21,797 bases of DNA from Chara braunii (GCA_003427395.1 BFEA01000041.1:534679-556475), one strand, 5' to 3'. Shown: positions 1 through 9,052, numbered from the stretch's first letter. A program made the numbers and translations. The notes: generated by a model from the sequence alone, not told the origin.

Positions 1-1
<1 letters not shown>

Positions 2-48
<47 letters not shown>
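2..48. repeat. (TA)n microsatellite
   Basis: Uninterrupted alternating TA from the left edge of the window, followed by a short GTGTG step. The edge lies inside or next to the tract, so its true length is unknown. Confidence 0.95.
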
Positions 49-53
<5 letters not shown>

Positions 54-132
54 CGTTCTCTATCCTCCTTTGTAAGTTTTTACTTGGTAGCGTTCCTGAA
101 GAATGTTGTTTTCACTCTTTATTTATAGCCAA

Positions 133-252
133 GTTACTACTGTCATCACCTGAATAGAACACCCAGTCATTATAGCTGTATCTGGTACAATTTCTTGTCC
201 AGATACAGCTATAATGACCGGGCTTTCTATTCGGGTGAAGACGGTAGTTAGT
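133..252. mobile_element. Foldback MITE-like element, degenerate copy (family A)
   Basis: The left arm (133-185) and right arm (199-251) are reverse complements over about 52 bases with a handful of mismatches, around a ~13-base loop. The innermost stretch (ccagatacagctataatga on the right arm) pairs perfectly. The arms carry the same words as the cleaner copy at 10440-10550 (GAATA-AAC, GGTCATTATAGC). There is no coding capacity, as expected of a non-autonomous DNA transposon. Both ends have a TA dinucleotide near the arm boundary, compatible with a TA target duplication but not proof of one. Confidence 0.7.
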
Positions 253-403
253 CAACAAATTTCCAAGTCTGTGTTATTTGGAATGCCTTTCATCTTCATT
301 CAACCAATCAGAACGCACAGTGATCACAACTGTATTTGGGGCATCTTTCAGTCCAGATACAACAGGGATAAGGACTGTGAGTTCTATTGGGATGAAGATG
401 ATA

Positions 404-485
404 GGCAATCGTCAGTGCGACTGGCCTTCAACATTTCTAAACCGGTTCGTTCAATGAAGGTTTTTTTTTTTTTTTTTTTTTTTTC
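404..485 (+). repeat. Isolated satellite unit followed by a T-run
   Basis: About 55 bases around 407-461 (caatcgtcagtgcgactggc through ctaaaccggttcgttcaatg) match the core of the array unit found at 3770-4230, more than 3 kb away. The match ends exactly at a pure T-run (462-484). A solitary unit abutting a homopolymer suggests dispersal, perhaps by a retroposon. Confidence 0.6.
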
Positions 486-1669
486 CGAAGAATTGGAGCT
501 GCTTTAGACATGTCTATGACAACTTTCATGATTGAGCAGAATTCAGAAACGACTCAGAAAAAAACCCATCACTCCACTTCACCCTCCTCCGGCAAGACTG
601 ACTGCAGTGGAGCCACCACCTCTGCTGCTGCTATGCCATACTCCCATCCTGCCAGCTACCCCCCTCACTGGTAGGACGCGTGATAACCCACCATCTTCTC
701 CCACACTCCTTATGTTATTTTTGAAGTACCTAAGAACTCTAGCATGAGAATAAGCTACAGAGGTCCTACGATTGTTCCCAAACCCTCGAAATCCCACACC
801 AACCCTTCCAACGTTCTCCAAAACTGTCGTACTCCCTGCCGATGTCTTCTAGCTCTCACACCCCCATTTTCTGCTGGGTTAGAGGGCAACACGACTCATC
901 CCAGCTCCGACCAGCGTCGTCCTGGCAGCAACCCTTGGTTGTCCCGTGGAACGCCCACCCCAAGACATCCCTAGATCTCTCTACCAGACCTTACGGTCCT
1001 GCATCGCAGATTATAGGGCAACACCCGAGCACCTGTCAGCGTCGTTTTGGCATCGAACAACCGCAGATCACTGAGTATAACAACATTGAAACCACCTAAG
1101 ATGAGTTAGTAGGGATCCCAGAGTCCTAAAAACCATTCCCAGGACCCCTAAACACCCAACTCTTTTTGGGATATTCAAAAAACTTTAGAGAAATATAAGA
1201 GCGGGGGGGCAAGACTTAATCTGCCTACTCTCGTAGATTCCCCTTTGCAACAGATGGGGCGTCGGTCCAGGCTTTCAGTCCTCGTATCAGAACTCACTTA
1301 ATCTCATACCCCCTTCTGCTAGGGTAACAGGGCACCACAACCTTCCCCAGCACCGATTAACCTAGCGCTGACGGACAGGAAGTGCCTTCCTCCCTCGACA
1401 ATTCCCTTAGCGGCAAGCCCCTAGCAGGTTACAGGGTCAAAACCCTGGCGCCAACTACGTCGGACGATTTGGTTATGCCTTCCACCCTCGGCATAACTTC
1501 ACAGGCCTCAAGCTCCCCCTGGGTTATGGAGCAGAGGCTCCAGCACTGGCCTGTGTCACCCCAGCCTCGTCCTTCTAGCCTACTTACCCTAACAAACAAC
1601 CCTTTCTGTTGAAAATCCCCTTGCTACCTTCCTTCCTTCAAATCTAGCTCCCGCCCCCCTTCGGCTCAC
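486..1669. other. Non-coding, C-rich degenerate repeat tract
   Basis: No open frame here looks like a protein. The plus strand is strikingly C-rich. Diverged copies of a 'GGG-TA-AGGGCAACAC ... GACCAGCGTCGT' phrase occur near 876-945 and 1009-1075, with weaker echoes near 1320 and 1427 ('gggtaacagggcaccac', 'ggttacagggtc'), suggesting an old tandem array. I see no retrotransposon protein motifs. Confidence 0.5.
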
Positions 1670-2475
1670 TGTGTAGCAATTGAAGTTACTCCTTCCCTCA
1701 AAAATAGAATCCTAACCCTCTGCAATAAGCAGCCACCCCCTTGCTTCTCTCCCCACCCGGCAATACTGATCCGACCCTAAATCAGTCTGGCGACAAACCC
1801 CCAATACCGCACCCCCCCCTCAAAGAATAACACCTCCCACCTTGTGAAACCCTCACGGGGGGAGGCTCCACCCTCAGGGAAGACCCCACTGATATACACT
1901 GCGAGCCGCAATTATACCACTCAGACCAGGAGGTTGAGATTAGCAAACAGAAAAAACCAATCCGAATCAAAGATTACCCCTGAGAATAGGATCCTGAACA
2001 ACTACTAGCCAAAAATTCAGGAAAAAAAAACAAGATCAGGAAATTGGTTTTTCCGACAGAGTTAAGAGGGGAAAAATTATCCACTCTTTTGATATAGGTT
2101 CTGACGATCACCCAGGATTCCATAACACTGTTACTTTGTGGCTATCAAGGTTACACCTTCCCTCAAAAAACAAACCGCCTAGAGCATGCCTCACAGGCCG
2201 CCCCCTTGCCTTCTCTCCCCAACCGCCAGAGCTGATCCCACCCAAAAGCAGCCTAGCCCAGAAAAAGACGAACCCTCAATACCGCCTCCGCCCTCCAAGG
2301 GAAACTCCTCCCACCATGTGTAACCCCCACGGGGAGGGGCTCCAACCCTAAGGGAGAACCCCTCTAATCACAAAGCAAGACCCAAATACACCGCATAAAG
2401 ACCCAGCTCCAACCCTAAAGGAGAACCCCTCCAATCACAAAGCAAGACCCAAATACACCGCTTAAAGACCCAAGC
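1670..2475 (+). repeat. Diverged direct repeat (~465-bp period) with a 67-bp tandem tail
   Basis: The stretch 1670-1915 and the stretch 2135-2385 share an ordered series of phrases: gttac-ccttccctcaaaaa, gccgcccccttgc-ttctctcccca, ctgatcc, caataccgc, cctcccacc, ccacggggaggggctcca. The second copy ends in two adjacent units of 67 bp (starting at 2341 and 2408: tccaaccctaa-ggagaacccct ... caccgc-taaagaccca). This is repetitive non-coding DNA of unknown class. Confidence 0.6.
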
Positions 2476-3588
2476 AAAACTTCAGAATCAGACAATTTCA
2501 GCGATAAAGAATCCAGACTGGGAAGTTGAATTTTACAGACAGAAATTTGTTGTTTCAAATGAAGAGTGACTTTTAGAAATGAAAGTTGAATCCAAGTAGG
2601 GAAGATGACTTTGAAGCTGCACATAGGTAATCACAATAGAAAAACTATTCTGATGTCCGACCGGACTCTCGACTCTGATTTCCAGAACACAAGGTTCAGG
2701 AAATCGCTCAGACCGCTAATCAGGAAGATGCTAAACGAAATGATTTCGTATGCACAACTAGGAATACACCATAGAAAGAAAAACTGGTAGCTCAATTATT
2801 AGGTCGTCGTCATTTGATGTGCATCAAGAATAACGACATAGAAAAAAACGAATAGGTAATGCAAAATCGATCAAAACATCATGAAAAAAACAAATTGAAA
2901 AAATCAGAATTAAGCAGCCAAAACACGTCAGGATTAATCAAAATTATTGATTATGCTAACTTCAGGGTTAAAAAGCAGGTATCAAAACAAACAAAATTTA
3001 TCTAAGAATCTCCTCGTTAAAGATCTCATCAAGGTCAAAATGCAGAGGAAAACCCAGCTTACCCTTGACAACCCTAAATGCACCCCCCCTCTCTCCAAAC
3101 CTCACCTCCTCGCATCATCGGCTCTCAAGCAACTCGGCCGCATGTGATTGACAACCATGCAACCCACCAAAAAGACCGAACGATGATGATAACAGGACCG
3201 CAGCCAGGATTGCCTTCACATCATACCAAACCACGTTGCGAGACTAAGCCGCTGAGCCCGCCAGCCGCCCCTCCCAGGTAGCCCAAAGAGATGAGAGGGT
3301 GTCCTCGTTGCAGACGTCACCCACCTATAGGAAACTTTTATCCCGCATTCCTCCTCCCCCCTTCTTCCTTGTAGCACTCTCCGTCCAACTCATGGAACCC
3401 TGCCTACCTCCCCTTCTCCCTCCCCCAGTATTCCTCTCCACCAAGACCTTAACGTGAGATGCGCTGCCCGACGACGTCCAGACGCGCTCCTCCATGCCTC
3501 GTGATCCCACTCCCACCTCCTTCTCTTGCCGTTGAAGCGCCCCAACCGCTCTTGGTTCCTGCCCGCACCACGAGGCCCGCCATCGCGT
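2476..3588. other. No gene recognised
   Basis: Positions 2500-3060 are A-rich and 3070-3590 are C-rich. Open frames are 60-85 codons, low-complexity, and have no recognisable motif. No RNA gene, terminal repeat or transposon protein was seen. Confidence 0.5.
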
Positions 3589-3599
3589 CCAAACACCGG

Positions 3600-3660
3600 G
3601 CGGCGGAGCGCTCCCGGTAGCGCTCCGCCGCCGCTTGCTCTAACCACTGAGCTACATCAA
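3600..3660 (-). mobile_element. tRNA-like head (A-box) fused to a perfect GC hairpin, possible SINE relic
   Basis: Read on the minus strand, 3635-3657 gives GATGTAGCTCAGTGG followed by TTAGAGC, which is the D-arm and internal A-box of a eukaryotic tRNA. Where an anticodon arm should follow there is a perfect 12-bp hairpin (3601-3612 paired with 3619-3630, 6-base loop). No convincing B-box was found, so an intact tRNA is excluded. A tRNA-derived SINE fragment is the simplest reading. It directly abuts the first unit of the array at 3651-4250. Confidence 0.4.
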
Positions 3661-4250
3661 CTCGGTTCAGTCAATGGAGTAAGAGAGAGAAAAGTGGAAT
3701 TTCTATTGTCGTAGAGTGGGATTTCTAGTGGCATAGTGGAATTTCTAGTGTTGTAGAGTGTATAGGTGCAAATCGTCAGTGTGACTGGCCTTCAGCAGTT
3801 CTAAACCGGTTCATTCAATGGAGTAAGATAGAGGGAAGTGGAATTTCTAGTGTCATAGAGTGAAATTTCTAGTGTTGTAAAGTGTATATGTGCAAATCGT
3901 CAGTGCTACTGGCCTTCAAAAGTTCTAAATCGGTTCATTCACTGGAGCAAGATAGAGGAGAGTGGAGTCTCTAGTGTCAGAGTGGAACTTCTAGCATCGC
4001 AAAGTGGAGTTTCTAGTGATGAAGAGTGTGTAGGTGGAGATCGTCAGCGAGACTGGCCTTCAAAAGTTCTAAACCGGTTCATTCATTGGAGTAAGGTAGA
4101 GGAAAGTGGAGTTTCTAGTGTCATAGAGTGGAATTTCTAGTGTTGCAGAGTGGAGTTTCTAGTGACATAGAGTGTATAGGTGCAAATCGTCAGAGTGACT
4201 GGCCTTCAATAGTTCTAAACCGGTTCAATCATTGGAGTAAGATGGACGAA
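3651..4250 (+). repeat. Satellite-like tandem array, ~124-146-bp units
   Basis: The core phrase ATCGTCAG followed by GACTGGCCTTCA, TTCTAAA-CGGTTCA and GGAGTAAG-TAGA recurs with starts at 3772, 3896, 4040 and 4186 (periods 124, 144 and 146). A truncated first unit begins near 3659. Length differences come from variable numbers of a nested ~22-bp subrepeat built on GTGGA-TTTCTAGTG. The units have many point differences, so the array is not freshly expanded. Confidence 0.9.
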
Positions 4251-4328
4251 GGTGGAATTTCTAGTGCAGCAGTGGAATTTCTAGTGCAGCAGTGGAATTT
4301 ATAGTGCAGCAGTGGAATTTCTAGTGTG
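4251..4328 (+). repeat. 20-bp minisatellite (AGTGGAATTTCTAGTGCAGC), ~4 copies
   Basis: Four consecutive near-perfect 20-bp copies close the larger array. The unit is the same GTGGAATTTCTAGTG word nested inside the large units, now with a constant CAGCA spacer, which indicates a secondary, younger expansion of the subrepeat. One copy has a C-to-A change (TTTATAGTG). Confidence 0.9.
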
Positions 4329-4770
4329 GTGCTGGCCCCATTGGACTATGTTTTGGTCTTTGTGGGGCAAGTAGGTTTCTCTGGAGTAAGGGGCAAGCTC
4401 CGCTGCAGTATGTTCACTTCTTTGCGTGGAAATCTGACGGTAACGATCTGCCTGTGAAAGCCAAATTGAATGCTGTATACCATGCGTTAGATATCTGAGC
4501 TGTCCTCTTTCCTGCGCGCATAGTGCATCCTGATCATGACTGATACAAGGTATCTTTCCAGTCCAATACAGGTCCGTCGAAGGCACGTATGGTAGTCCGT
4601 GGAAGAGGGGAGACATAGGCTACATTCTTGGCTTTTATAAAGAGTTCGGGTCATGCGCGTTGATGGCACATAGCTCGGCTTGATATAATTTCTCCATGCA
4701 GCCCACAAAATAAATAAATAAATAAATAAATAAATAAAAAAAATAAAAATAAAAATAAAAATCAGGAATC
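4329..4770. other. No gene recognised; ends in an (AATA)n / A-rich tract
   Basis: Unique-looking sequence with a 105-codon minus-strand open frame that shows no recognisable domain and runs into the minisatellite, so I treat it as spurious. Positions 4708-4762 are (AATA)n grading into (AAAAAT)n, compatible with a retroposon tail or a simple microsatellite. Confidence 0.5.
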
Positions 4771-4932
4771 TCGAAGTACGTTCCTTTGACAGATTTGCAG
4801 GGAGCTCAAAGTATGTTCCTTCGACAGATTAGGGATTGTGTCTTTTGTAAGTTCTAGTGTCGATGGCGCTGAAGATTGTCAACGTCAACCTTTTCTCCGG
4901 GGATCGCTGGTCTTCGCACTTTTCAAACAGTT

Positions 4933-5206
4933 ACAGCTGATGTCTTCCCACGAATAGAACATACAGTTTGTTGATATTTTGCCTGTATTTAGGTGAACTA
5001 TCCGTCTAGATACGGCGCAGCTGATGTCCTCCCTCGAATAGAACATACAGTTTTTTATGTTGCCTGTATTTAGGGGAACTATCTGCCTAGATACGGTGCA
5101 CAGCTAATGTCTTCCCCCGAATAGAACATACAGTTGTTGCTATTGCCTGTATTTAGGGGAACTATCAGTCCAGATACGGCGACATGTTCTGTTCGGGGGA
5201 AGACCT
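4933..5206. mobile_element. Family A foldback element with tandemly triplicated left arm
   Basis: Three successive ~83-bp units begin with GTC(T/C)TCCC..CGAATAGAACATACAG at 4942, 5025 and 5109. Each continues into a TGTATTTAGG...CTAGATACGG inner foldback. Only after the third comes the matching right arm (about 5182-5204, GTTC-GTTCGGGGGAAGAC). The element thus has three left halves and one right half, unlike the simple copy at 10440. Confidence 0.75.
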
Positions 5207-5862
5207 TACCCATACATCTCAGCATGGAGTTGTGGACCCAGTCACCCTTATTTCCTGATAGCTGGGGTAGAATGGGAGAGCCTTCCTCTTCTTGCCCTCG
5301 ATATCATTGTTGACATACAACTCAGTATGCAATGCATTGGGACATTTACGACATTTCTGTCATGATGTTGGATACATATAGCGCATGGGATCTGCCGTCC
5401 ATCCTCCTCGACCTCATCCTCGTCCTCGTCCTCATGCTATGAGCTCTGACAACTTGTGACCAGTACAGTGGTTTATTCTCATATCCCATTTCGCACCATT
5501 CTTCGAGCAGTATGGTCGGTACGCCTTTGTGCCGCGCTGTGAACTAGGCCTCAAAAAACATATCCAAAAATCGGGCCGCAAACTAGGCCTCCTGGCCGCG
5601 GCTATGACCTTTCCGGCCGCGGCGGACGAATTGCCTGCGGCCTAGGCCGCGGGTGTCACGTAGCAGTGAGGTGGCTGCCTGGCTGGGTTGTTAGATGGAC
5701 TGCCGTGCTGCTTAGCTTGCTGGCAGTGCGATGACGGACTGCCTTCCCGTCTGGGCAGCTGGATGGACGCCTACCTGCGCAGCACGGTTGCTGCCTTGCT
5801 TGGATGCATGCCTGCCTGTTGCTAGCGAGCTACACGAGTGGGTCTCTTGCCATGTGGGTGCT
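5207..5862. other. No gene recognised; GC-rich low-complexity DNA
   Basis: Positions 5400-5440 contain a short (TCCTCG)n pyrimidine run. Positions 5565-5650 are dense in GGCCGCGG and CCTAGGCC words, with 'actaggcctc' occurring twice (about 5545 and 5582). Positions 5670-5830 are a degenerate TGCCTGCCTGGCTGG-like series open on both strands, which is typical of compositional open frames rather than genes. Confidence 0.45.
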
Positions 5863-5865
5863 CCA

Positions 5866-5975
5866 CCTGTCTTCCACCGAACACAACGGACCATAATTGC
5901 AACTGCACTAGGCTAGGAAGATAGCCTGTATAGAGTCACAATGAGGGTGTGTTGGTGTTCCGGGGAAGATGGTAG
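5866..5975. mobile_element. Foldback MITE-like element (family A), diverged
   Basis: The left end (CTGTCTTCCACCGAACACAAC, GGACCATAATTG) and the right end (CAATGAGGGTGTGTTGGTGTTC, CGGGGAAGATGG) are imperfect inverted repeats over ~33 bases. The length (~110 bp) and end words match the copy at 10440-10550. The centre is unrelated to the other copies. Confidence 0.6.
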
Positions 5976-6159
5976 CTTCTTGCGCTCGTGGTTGCTTGGC
6001 TGCTGTACAGATTAAAGAGATGTGCAGTATGATATACTCTGTCCAGAAACATATCCAAGCTCACACACCAAGATCAAATGTCAAACGGCTACTGAAGTCT
6101 GATGAAGCAACTCAGTCTTGAAGTCAAGATGGCCAGGACGAGCTCAAAGAGCGAGGCGA

Positions 6160-6332
6160 CAAAGCTGATTGAACAAAACAAAAAGCAGAGGCAGGCAAAG
6201 CTGATCTAACAAAACAAAAAAGCAGAGGCAGGTGAAGGAAGCAGCAGAAGTCAAAAGTCACACAGTGAGATGGGAACACCTTGTGGATCCGCGTTCGCCG
6301 CTTCCTCGTGGATCCAGGTTCACCACTTCGGT
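6160..6332 (+). repeat. Two short tandem duplications (36 bp and 25 bp)
   Basis: CAAAGCTGAT..AACAAAACAAAAA-GCAGAGGCAGG occurs twice in a row with starts at 6160 and 6196 (period 36). Farther right, GTGGATCC-G-TTC-CC-CTTC occurs twice with starts at 6283 and 6308 (period 25). Neither lies in a recognisable gene. Confidence 0.8.
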
Positions 6333-6402
6333 GTTCAACCATGTGTTCATTTGCACCCATGCCTACCATAGTGTTACGTAGACCGCGACTAGTTAGTAGC
6401 CG

Positions 6403-6480
6403 TTCTTCTTCTTCTTCTTCTTCTTCTTCTTCTTCTTCTTCTTTACTACATTTATCTATTTATTTATTTATTTATTATTA
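6403..6480 (+). repeat. (TTC)n then (ATTT)n microsatellites
   Basis: About 13 TTC triplets (6403-6442) are followed, after a short spacer, by (ATTT)n at about 6454-6476. The phrase GTAGCC-TTCTTCTTC recurs at 6607-6626 beside a far shorter TTC run, so the microsatellite seems to have grown from a duplicated local sequence. Confidence 0.9.
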
Positions 6481-7152
6481 TAGAAGATGGCTCCAATCTA
6501 TTGGTGGGGAGCTGCAGCTGCTGGAAACGGGGTTCGGCGTCAGAGCCAATTTACGAGGCATCATTACCAATGAGCAGCATTGATTGCCCTCATGTGAGGG
6601 GAGTAAGTAGCCATTCTTCTTCATCAAGTGCAATGATGGAGAATGAAGACGAGTCTGAAGTGGACGATATGGTGAGCAAGAATGTGTTCCACCTCATACT
6701 CAAATATGCCAGTGAACCGCTCCGGCGTTTGGGCAGCCCTAAACTGTCGAACAGGGACTCAGGCTACCCGACCCTACTGAAAGCCGTTTCCTTTTTCCTA
6801 TTTATTTAGAGGCAGATGATGGCTACTCCGTGTAAGCTGGTTAGTGTCTTTATTATTTTTCTTTTGATCTGTTAGCTCTCTTTTTGTTTTTGTTTTTGTT
6901 TTTAATCGGCCGCGTTTTCACTATTGGCTGTTAGGGTTTGTTGCCCAACTATGCCGGTTGCTTGGTCATGCACTTATGGGCACCCATGCTTGCCCAGGTA
7001 GTGTTGCAAAGGCGACATAGAAATAACCCTTGCACTTCATCAAGAGGAGAAGAGGAGGGGGGGGGGGGGAGATTTTGTGTTTTGCACGAAGGGGGGCATT
7101 GCACCACCCCTTCGTACCGTATGCACAAAAGATGAGAATTATGGCGGTGCAC
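6481..7152. other. No gene recognised
   Basis: A plus-strand frame from 6501 to 6809 (102 codons) contains an acidic serine-rich stretch but matches no family that I know, and it ends in a T-rich tract. I do not call it. Positions 6880-6903 are T-rich, and 7058-7070 is a G-run inside purine-rich DNA. Confidence 0.4.
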
Positions 7153-7375
7153 CTTTTCATGTTTTAGGGGAAGGTTCATTATCATTTTGCACATTACGCT
7201 AGTGGTGGAGCCAGCCCCAAAGATTTGGTATGGTATCTCCTGCTTTGTTCGTCAAAGCTGCATCTTCTCATGTTTTACCAGAAGATTCATTCTCATTTTG
7301 CACATTATGTTCGTGGTGGAGCGAGACCCAAAGATGTGGTCTTTCCTGATTTGTTCATCAAAGGTAACTTCTTGA
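7153..7375 (+). repeat. Diverged tandem duplication, 111-bp period
   Basis: Copy one (from 7153) and copy two (from 7264) share CTT-TCATGTTTTA, GAAG-TTCATT-TCATTTTGCACATTA, GTGGTGGAGC, CCCAAAGAT-TGGT and TTTGTTC-TCAAAG in order. Divergence is roughly 15-20 percent with small indels. The frames are not conserved between the copies. Confidence 0.75.
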
Positions 7376-7790
7376 GCGCCTTTTTGTGGCACTATCTTTG
7401 TGGCAGGCCCCTGTCCAACCACTGCTCAACTTTGCACTATGCCCCTGGGCTCCAACTGCGGGACCGCAATGTTCAATGCATGGTTTGCCGGTCCCGCCAG
7501 AAGGCGGACTGGCAGAAGTACCATGGAGTCCTTCAAAGTTGGAACTTGGAACTACCAACTGAAGGGGCCTACCAAAAGGATGTTGGGCCCAATAAAAGAA
7601 GGTGCTGGATATTCAATAGAACTTGTTAAAAAGTTTTTAAGAACATGTTGGATAGTCGGCAAGGAAGTTCGCACCGCAGAGGGGCAAATCAGAAAATACT
7701 GCATCTTTGAGGGGCAAAATGCCAATATGTTCCCAAAGAAACCCCCAAATCCATGGCCTTGGACTCTTGGTATTATAGTATTTGTCAAAT
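7376..7790. other. No gene recognised; unidentified repeat-like sequence
   Basis: Open frames of up to 134 codons exist on both strands, but none shows a motif. A short hairpin (GGGACCGCAA ... TTGCCGGTCCC, about 7461-7496) and GAGGGGCAAA/GAGGGGCAAAATGC words (7679, 7711) occur. The latter are complementary to GCATTTTGTCCCT words at 8068-8080, hinting at the two ends of one old element. I could not define its boundaries. Confidence 0.3.
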
Positions 7791-7890
7791 GACTCACATC
7801 CACTGGGTAATTGTGTGCTGTTGGCCACATGCAGTGTACGGATTGAACCCGTGCACTTGTTAACGGGAAGTGGAACTCGGCCCAGAGTGA
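7790..7890 (-). mobile_element. tRNA-like segment with B-box, possible SINE or tRNA relic
   Basis: On the minus strand 7849-7840 reads GGTTCAATCC inside GTGCACGGGTTCAATCCGTAC, which forms a 4-of-5 bp T-stem and a seven-base T-loop. About 37 bases upstream, TGGGCCGAGTTCC resembles a weak A-box, and between them CTTCCCGTTAACAAG could fold as a poor anticodon arm. No acceptor stem pairs, so a functional tRNA is unlikely. I read it as a tRNA-derived relic. Confidence 0.3.
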
Positions 7891-8722
7891 TGTCATCAAA
7901 CTTGGCCCCGATTTTTTTGTTTTTTTTTTGCTTTTTGGGAAGATTTGCAAAATATCCCTAAGAAGTTGACGTATATGCTAATATACCCCGCAAAGATGTG
8001 GGTAGAGTTGAATACCCCTCTGAAATTTCAAAAATTTGGCAAAAGCGCTTTTGCATTTAAATCTTTGCATTTTGTCCCTGTCAGGGGGTTGAGCAAGTTT
8101 GGGTTTTGTCCCTGACGGGGGGGTATAACATAAATTCGGCAACCCCCTGAGAGTGACATAGCATAAAGATTTTCGAGAAGGGCATTTCACAAAGTTTGGA
8201 AGTGTCAGAGGGGTAAGGGTTATATCGCAAGTTCTCCCTTTTTGTTTTCACATCGGTGGCTTTTGTCAACATCATCGTATACGGAAGAGCATGCACCGAC
8301 TTGGAATTTCTGCACGTATTAGACCGGGATTGCGTTCCAGGCGGCAAAGTCCAACCGCCGAGTGCCGTGTGGCCCCGCCAGTTGCGCGCGCTACGTGGTG
8401 GGGCGTCACGCTGACAAGGCGAGGAGGAGGAGAGGGGAGCGGCGAAGGAGGTGGAGGCGACTACCGCTAGACGGCTGGACGGGGGGAAGGGGGGAAAAGG
8501 GAGTGAGGTTGGGGTGAAGACGATCGAGAGGACGCATATGGTGCAGCAAGGAACCCATCTATGAGAGTGATTGATCAGCGTAGCTTGTAAAACCGAACCT
8601 TCACGCCGTTCACGGTGAGTTTCCCTTTGCCACGTCATGCGCTTCGTCCGCCCGCTCATAATCCCCTCCCCGACTCCCGCGGCTCCTTCGCCGCTTTCTC
8701 CCTCATCTTCGTTGCCTTCTGG
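7891..8722. other. No gene recognised; short G-rich direct repeats
   Basis: TTTTGTCCCTG followed by a G-run occurs twice with starts near 8071 and 8104. A 16-base perfect palindrome, GCAAAAGCGCTTTTGC, sits at 8039-8054. A long minus-strand open frame (8911 down to 8081) spans this region, but its composition changes along its length and no domain is visible, so I did not call it. Confidence 0.4.
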
Positions 8723-8865
8723 CGCCGTTTCCCGTCGTTTCCCGCGGTTTCCCGCCGTTTCCCGCCGTTGCCCAATCTCTTCTGCTTCTCGGCCAGCTTC
8801 TCTGCCGCCGTTTCCCGCCGTTTCCCGCCGTTTCCCAATCTCTTCTGCTTCTCGTCCAGCTTCTC
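8723..8865 (+). repeat. 10-bp minisatellite CGTTTCCCGC with 63-bp higher-order duplication
   Basis: CGTTTCCCGC-like decamers repeat from about 8725 to 8770 and again from 8806 to 8840. Each block is followed by CCCAATCTCTTCTGCTTCTC and GTCCAGCTTCTCT (starts at 8771 and 8834, period 63). The two levels show array growth by duplication of a block of decamers. Confidence 0.85.
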
Positions 8866-8897
8866 TATCCCTCACCAGCGCTCGTACTCCGGGGCGA

Positions 8898-9052
8898 GGT
8901 CCCACTAGCAAAGAGGATTGGATGGAGCTCCTGAATCTGGACGAGTTTTAAGCAGAGATGCAGAAAAGCAGTTCAATCTCGATTTTCTGCATCTGTCCAA
9001 AAAGCACGTCCACATTCAGGTGGTCGATCCAATCCTCTTTGCTAGTGGGACC
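8898..9052. repeat. 155-bp foldback (long inverted repeat, hairpin-forming)
   Basis: The two ~75-bp arms meet near 8975. The outer 26 bases of each arm (8898-8923 and 9027-9052) are perfect reverse complements. Inside, pairing continues with scattered mismatches (CCTGAAT, TGGACG, CAGATGCAGAAAA) to a small loop. Read outside-in, both arms encode related peptides (TSKEDWMELLNLDE on the left, TSKEDWIDHLNVDV on the right), so this may be an inverted duplication of a gene fragment. It could also be a MITE. The transcript would fold into a long imperfect hairpin. Confidence 0.85.

Noticed and set aside
3651-4328. CRISPR-like array
   Set aside because: Units are long, diverged and have no unique spacers between constant repeats, and the sequence is eukaryotic. 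It is a satellite/minisatellite.
4299-4616. 105-codon minus-strand frame with a normal-looking composition
   Set aside because: No motif. It runs into the 20-bp minisatellite and has no supporting neighbour or regulatory signal.
6501-6809. 102-codon frame with acidic and Ser-rich segments
   Set aside because: It resembles a possible exon but has no recognisable family and ends in a T-rich non-coding tract. Not enough to call.
8081-8911. 276-codon minus-strand open frame
   Set aside because: Its first third is the translated decamer minisatellite (RRETAGNGG repeats) and the rest changes composition with no domain. It also crosses short repeats, so I judge it a chance frame in GC-rich DNA.
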